Below, one piece after another: positions 61,101 to 64,000 of a DNA stretch of 64,000 bases. The stretch comes from Ulvibacterium sp965228935. Lineage in GTDB: Bacteria; Bacteroidota; Bacteroidia; Flavobacteriales; Flavobacteriaceae. The notes under the pieces were generated by a model. That model saw only the letters and a list, made by a program, of their open reading frames with translations. It searched no databases and was not told the DNA's origin. The stretch is from positions 3,100,001 through 3,164,000 of the forward strand of contig NZ_OZ245846.1 in the NCBI RefSeq assembly GCF_965228935.1, in the 5' to 3' direction. How positions within the stretch are numbered: position 1 is the stretch's first letter; every line of letters starts with the position of its first letter. Position numbers and translations under genes: made by a program.

Positions 61101-62297
61101 CCTAACAATAAGGTCAAAGGAGGTCTCTGCAGGACATGAAGGTGTAAACGGTTCATTATACTCTACCTCTATGTAAACGGTCTGGGCATGGGGCTGCTGG
61201 TTCCTATAGGAGGCTGAAGGGAAACCGGACAGCTCCTGGCCATCGGCATCCATGTAGTAGAATTTTAAATAGGAGGCATTTAAGCCGGTCTGTGTGCCAA
61301 TTATTTGTGCCTCGATGGCGGAAACATCAAATTCAGCATAGCCGTTCCCCTCGTCACAGGCATAAAGGTTTGGCGGTTGTTCTATGTCAATAGGGGCATG
61401 GGTCATCAATGTCCTTTCACTCTCATGGCAGTTTCCGGTAAGCGGATCCGTCACCCGTACCGTAATTACCTCTTGATAGGGCGTTATGTTCGTATATGGA
61501 TTGGGAAGGGGATCGGGAAGGGGATCTCCATTAGCATAAAAATAAGAGACCTCGTTTCCAAATCCACCAACGACAGATCCCCAGCTAGAAGAATCGAACT
61601 GGGTAATACCATCACCATCGGGATCGCAGATGGTGGCCGAGTAACTTAGGGGATAATCCGTGCAGCCAGAAGGTACCTTTGCAGTACCGAACACTTTTAG
61701 GTAAAGGTTTGCATCCGGATACCCGTAATTGTCCGCGGTATCGTAAGTGTAAGGGGGGCAGCCACCATTGAGCCAGGTCGGACCGGTTTCACCCTCGGTG
61801 GATGCCAAATGGAGGCTATTAGGATGCAATCTTCCCTCTACTTCCACCAAAATTCTTTTGGTATTCGGGGGAACGGTCACCGGAATATTGAAATTGGCGG
61901 TCAACATCTTCAAAGGGGTCAACCCATTGTTGGTAGGTGATGTTTCCAATTGAACAAGTTGACTCTTTCCAAGCAATGTGTTTGCGGTTCGGGAGAAGGA
62001 GGCCGGGAAATTGTCGTCTATCGCATACACATAGAAAGTCACCCAAGCACCGAGTTCCCTTTCTACCTTGATCTGATAGGCTATTTCGGCAGTATTGATG
62101 GTAAGCTCCTCATCTTCGGCAATCCCAAAATCCTGAAGCGTAAAAGTCCGTCCCGTAAATGTCGGACTACACGAAAAAGGTGTACTGGGTACTATTTCCC
62201 CAACATTGTGGGTCAATGTTACCTGTGCGGTAAGTACGTGTCCCAATACGGATAGGAACAAGGACATAAGCAGTAGGTTAAGCTTTTTTGGGAACAT
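58194..62297 (-). CDS. Giant T9SS type B exported protein with tandem repeats
   Basis: A 1367-residue exported protein. Start at 62297 (MFPKKLNLLLMSLFLSVLG signal peptide) is preferred over an ATG 60 bases upstream because the predicted transcript start near 62381 then gives a leader of about 85 bases, like its paralogues. A jelly-roll N-terminal part (about 25-215) is followed by about ten repeats of 80-85 residues, each with ACDEGNG or CDDDG, a (V/I)(S/E)SQTG turn and a YRNQ or YTN segment. The C-terminus is a T9SS type B sorting domain (FFSPNNDGANDYWQIEAL, HDRYGKLLGRI, GWDGTFKG, DYWFTLNLGDGREYKNHFTL). The repeat family and sorting domain match those of the 31566 protein. Confidence 0.88.
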   Translation of the reverse strand: MFPKKLNLLLMSLFLSVLGHVLTAQVTLTHNVGEIVPSTPFSCSPTFTGRTFTLQDFGIAEDEELTINTAEIAYQIKVERELGAWVTFYVYAIDDNFPASFSRTANTLLGKSQLVQLETSPTNNGLTPLKMLTANFNIPVTVPPNTKRILVEVEGRLHPNSLHLASTEGETGPTWLNGGCPPYTYDTADNYGYPDANLYLKVFGTAKVPSGCTDYPLSYSATICDPDGDGITQFDSSSWGSVVGGFGNEVSYFYANGDPLPDPLPNPYTNITPYQEVITVRVTDPLTGNCHESERTLMTHAPIDIEQPPNLYACDEGNGYAEFDVSAIEAQIIGTQTGLNASYLKFYYMDADGQELSGFPSASYRNQQPHAQTVYIEVEYNEPFTPSCPAETSFDLIVRPRPQAQPLNDLVVQDDDGDGFAEFDTSSVESTVVGSQTGVNVSYFDAQGSPLPYPLPNPYTNTIPNLETITVRVADPITSCFAETLLTLRASNTPIVMKPSDIYACDEGNGFAHFDVSSIEGQIIGGQTGLNVSYLDTSGQVLPNFPSTSYRNQEPYSQTVTASVTDENDATFRADTTFDLIVNPMPVAHALPDLIMCDNNGFSEFDTSGVEGSVVGNQTGLEVSYFDAQGSPLPYPLPNPYTNTIPNLETITVRVTDPLSDCYAETQLTLRVSDIPTIGRPTDLHACDEGNGFAHFDVSSIETQIIGSQTGLNVFYLDTNGQVLQDFPSASYRNQNPYSQTVTVRVENSNHPICYLETSFDLIVNPLPRAQFLDDLTVQDDNGDGFAEFDTSGVESAVLGNRTGMEVSYFDNQGSPLPYPLMDPYTNRIPHLETITVRVTDPLTGCYVETPLTLRVLNTPTVGRPPDQYACDEGNGFARFDISSIETQIIGSQTGLSVSYLDMDGRELNDFPSVSYRNQIPYSQTVTARVTDDSNPTFHAETAFDLIVSPLPVVHALPNLIVCDDDGIAEFDTSGVEGAVVGNQTGMEVSYFNAQGVLLPNPLPNPYTNSTPYREVITIRVTDPRTHCYAETQCTLLALVAPSVQPLPNLYACDEGDGHALFDTSGIETLIRGERNELQTTYLDADGQVLHNFPSTSYRNQNPYSQTVTVRVAEGNNPDCYSETSFDLIVIQPPIIDLQETYYLCDLEPSRVLTAAPDADSWTWVADDGTLLSNSSEVNLSKEGAYTLFIGSVQNGINCESSVSFRLVRTAPAIIQQVDTGEDFSNDNHIMILASGDGDLEYSIDGEQYQDNNIFHGLPGGIYTVYARDRDGCGQDSREVVLLNYPRFFSPNNDGANDYWQIEALRDFPDAVIHIHDRYGKLLGRIRPEDIGWDGTFKGNPLPSSDYWFTLNLGDGREYKNHFTLKR

Positions 62298-62387
62298 GGT
62301 CAAAATAGTTTTACCAGTCTTGGATTCCTGATTCAGGTCGTCCTTTGGGGGAGACACCTAAACTTAGGAAGCCAGTTGTTATGGTAT

Positions 62388-62458
62388 CAAAATTAAGAGG
62401 AAAGAGGGGTTGATGTATTCGGAATCCTCTAAACGGTAGGTTCCGTTTGCTTATCGGT
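62388..62458 (-). promoter_or_regulatory. LytTR-like site and -7 element, copy C
   Basis: Minus strand: ACCGATAAG (62450-62458), 12 bases, ACCGTTTAG (62429-62437), 33 bases, then TAATTTTG (62388-62395), a perfect TAnnTTTG. The proximal half-site fits the LytTR consensus at all nine positions and the distal at eight. It lies just upstream of where the -33 element should be, the usual place for an activator. Confidence 0.7.
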
Positions 62459-62683
62459 AGTTGTAGTTGATTAACAAGAAATATGGGCTGTCTTTTAGTT
62501 TAAAAGATGTTATTGCTAAAATATAATATATTGATAATTAATAAGTTATAAATTAAACTGAAGTTTTTGGAAAACCTTTTCTTAAACGGGTATTGTTTCC
62601 AAATTCAATGTATTCTTCCACAAAGTGTAGCGTTTTCTTCCTTTTGGCCGTATAGGTAGGCAACAAATAAAATTTTATAAAAA
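62459..62683 (+). other. AT-rich divergent spacer with a copied upstream block
   Basis: No gene seen. From about 62613 it contains a block (AGTGTAGCGTTTTCTTCC, then TTGGCCGTATAGGTAG) that recurs before the next lipoprotein gene at about 63328-63366. It is a likely promoter/leader of the lipoprotein gene. Confidence 0.45.
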
Positions 62684-63241
62684 ATGAAAAACTCAAAAAG
62701 TGTATGGGAACAAAGGCACTGGACCAAGGGCCTTTATCTTCTATTGTTCATCGGAATTGTATTGGTATCATGTAACAAAGATGATGGTGATTCTAGCTTA
62801 CCGGGAGAAAATGGGATAAACCTGTTGGTCGGTGCCAAGTTATATAAGGATATGGAGAACAAAAGGTTAAATGGTAAGGGGTCTGAGAATAGTGCGAATT
62901 TTGAAATCGTCGCGGTAGAACGAAAAGGGAATTTACTTAACATAAATGTTTCTTATGAGGGATGCCGTGAACGTGTTTTTGATGTGATATGGGAGGGTAT
63001 CGTACGGGAGACCTCCCCTTGTAAGACCAGCCTGATCCTCTCGCGGAAAATTCTTGATAGTGATGTCAGTTGTGGCAGTGACATGCCAATAAAACCATTT
63101 ACGGAGACTTTGGAAATAGATCTTGAAAGACTATTTGGGAAAGACAACGCTGAAACCTTGGCCTGTTCCATAGACGTTTATAGCATGCTTAACGAGACCG
63201 ATTCTCCGGATGAGGAGGTCGTCTTTGAACACCACCTATAG
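62684..63241 (+). CDS. Lipoprotein, tandem paralogue 1
   Basis: A 185-residue protein with a basic start, a helix and lipobox (FIGIVLVSC, cysteine at about 30). The mature part reads INLLVGAKLYKDMENKRLNG, FEIVAVERKGNLLNINVSYE, FDVIWEGIVRETSPCKTSLI, TLEIDLERLFGKDNAETLAC and ends VYSMLNET. It resembles small Bacteroidetes lipoproteins of unknown role. Its neighbour at 63407 is about half identical with the same cysteine positions, so they are a tandem duplication. Confidence 0.65.
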   Translation: MKNSKSVWEQRHWTKGLYLLLFIGIVLVSCNKDDGDSSLPGENGINLLVGAKLYKDMENKRLNGKGSENSANFEIVAVERKGNLLNINVSYEGCRERVFDVIWEGIVRETSPCKTSLILSRKILDSDVSCGSDMPIKPFTETLEIDLERLFGKDNAETLACSIDVYSMLNETDSPDEEVVFEHHL

Positions 63242-63406
63242 GTAAAACATCAGAGTTAATGGCATATAGGATCCATGTTTAGGGAAGATGTTTAAATCGA
63301 ATGTTGTAATTAGACCCATTTTTTCACGAAGTGTAGCGTTTCCTTCCCATTGGCCGTATAGGTAGAATAGAAAACAACAAATAACTAATAAATAATAAAG
63401 TAAAAA
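63242..63406 (+). repeat. Second copy of the lipoprotein upstream block
   Basis: Between the paralogues, AAGTGTAGCGTTTCCTTCCC and TTGGCCGTATAGGTAG (about 63328-63366) repeat the block found before the first lipoprotein gene, at the same distance from the start. The duplication therefore included promoter or leader DNA. Confidence 0.65.
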
Positions 63407-63943
63407 ATGAAAAAGTCAAATAGTGTATGGATACCGATGTATCGGATGACGAGGAATCTTTGTTTTATCATGTTGATCGGAATTGTTCTGCTTTCCTGCA
63501 ACAAGGATAGTGACGATCCCCTTCCAGGGGAAAACAGGATTAACCTAAGGGTAGGTGCCGAGCTATATAACGATTTGGAAACTAAAAGGCTAAATGGCAA
63601 AGGGGCCGAGGAAAACGCGGACTTTACCATTGTTGGCATTGAACGCTCCGGTACCTTACTTAGAGTAGATGTTTCCTATGGAGGGGGATGTCAAAACCAT
63701 TATTTTGATGTGGTCTGGGACGGAATTGTACAGGAGATATTTCCATGCAAGACGGGCTTGATCATTTCCCATAGGAAGGATAACAATGACTTTGGTTGTA
63801 ACAGGGTGATTACCGATACCTTGGAAATAGACCTTGCAGAACTCTTTGGGAAGGACAATTCCGAGGCCTTGACCTGTTCCATAGAGGTTTACAGTATGCT
63901 CAATGAAACCCCCGATCCGGATATTATTTGTTGCCATAATTAG
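63407..63943 (+). CDS. Lipoprotein, tandem paralogue 2
   Basis: A 178-residue protein with lipobox (IGIVLLSC) and the pattern INLRVGAELYNDLETKRLNG, FTIVGIERSGTLLRVDVSYG, FDVVWDGIVQEIFPCKTGLI, TLEIDLAELFGKDNSEALTC, VYSMLNET, matching paralogue 1 throughout. The acidic tail is shorter. Probably outer-membrane anchored; function unknown. Confidence 0.65.
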   Translation: MKKSNSVWIPMYRMTRNLCFIMLIGIVLLSCNKDSDDPLPGENRINLRVGAELYNDLETKRLNGKGAEENADFTIVGIERSGTLLRVDVSYGGGCQNHYFDVVWDGIVQEIFPCKTGLIISHRKDNNDFGCNRVITDTLEIDLAELFGKDNSEALTCSIEVYSMLNETPDPDIICCHN

Positions 63944-64000
63944 TAGGAGTTCATAAAAACTATGGACACCGGATTTTTGTTTATAACTGTAATTGTTATG

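Noticed and set aside
1..64000. tRNA, rRNA, CRISPR arrays, integrases, complete insertion sequences
   Set aside because: None were recognised by eye. Repeats seen are coding repeats, RHS core copies or cassette boundaries.

Overview
The window looks like a chromosomal segment of a marine-type Bacteroidetes, most likely Flavobacteriaceae (Maribacter/Zobellia-like). The signs are three proteins with type IX secretion (T9SS) type B C-terminal sorting domains, a PorP/SprF protein, LytTR and Reg_prop/LytS-type two-component proteins, DUF6443-type RHS proteins, TAnnTTTG-type -7 promoter elements and weak Shine-Dalgarno sequences. Genus is inference. No tRNA, rRNA, CRISPR array, integrase or complete insertion sequence was seen.

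Layout. (1) 1-2032: end of a DCC-family thiol-disulfide oxidoreductase gene and an ABC exporter. (2) 2143-8325, minus strand: first half of a type II secretion/type IV pilus-like machine, in transcription order major pseudopilin, short prepilin peptidase, GspE ATPase, GspD secretin, GspL/PilM-N, GspM/PilO. (3) 8326-31565: accessory island on the plus strand. It starts with an array of secreted fibre-like proteins that have different heads but one shared C-terminal tail domain, interspersed with three copies of a repeat that encodes a small 'MKASP' ORF. A two-gene SpvB-like/RHS pair ending in a GIY-YIG nuclease tip follows, then a graveyard of orphan RHS tips, immunity genes, toxin ghosts and hairpin-bearing boundary repeats. 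(4) 31566-35015: large T9SS type B protein with PKD and tandem repeats. (5) 35091-40164, plus strand: two lipoproteins and the second half of the secretion machine (GspC/PilP-like, GspK-position protein, two minor pseudopilins, GspF). (6) 40219-49960: a LytS/LytTR system with two small exported proteins, an ECF sigma factor/small protein/MscS operon, and a second system made of a Reg_prop histidine kinase and a convergent LytTR regulator. (7) 50043-62458, minus strand: two small proteins, PorP/SprF, two giant T9SS type B proteins and degenerate paralogues. (8) 62684-63943: tandem lipoprotein duplicates.

How it may fit together. The two T2SS-like half-operons diverge and are separated by about 27 kb holding signal-peptide proteins that lack a T9SS sorting domain (fibres and RHS), so this machine is a candidate exporter for them (inference). 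The T9SS substrates sit with their own PorP/SprF protein. Three paralogous promoters in region 7 each carry two 9-bp half-sites separated by exactly 12 bp, placed 32-33 bp upstream of a TAnnTTTG-like element. This is the geometry of LytTR binding sites, and two LytTR regulators are encoded nearby, so a local surface-protein regulon is plausible. The most notable features are this LytTR-type promoter family, the RHS cassette reservoir with its conserved boundary repeats, and the MKASP-repeat/fibre array inside a split secretion locus.
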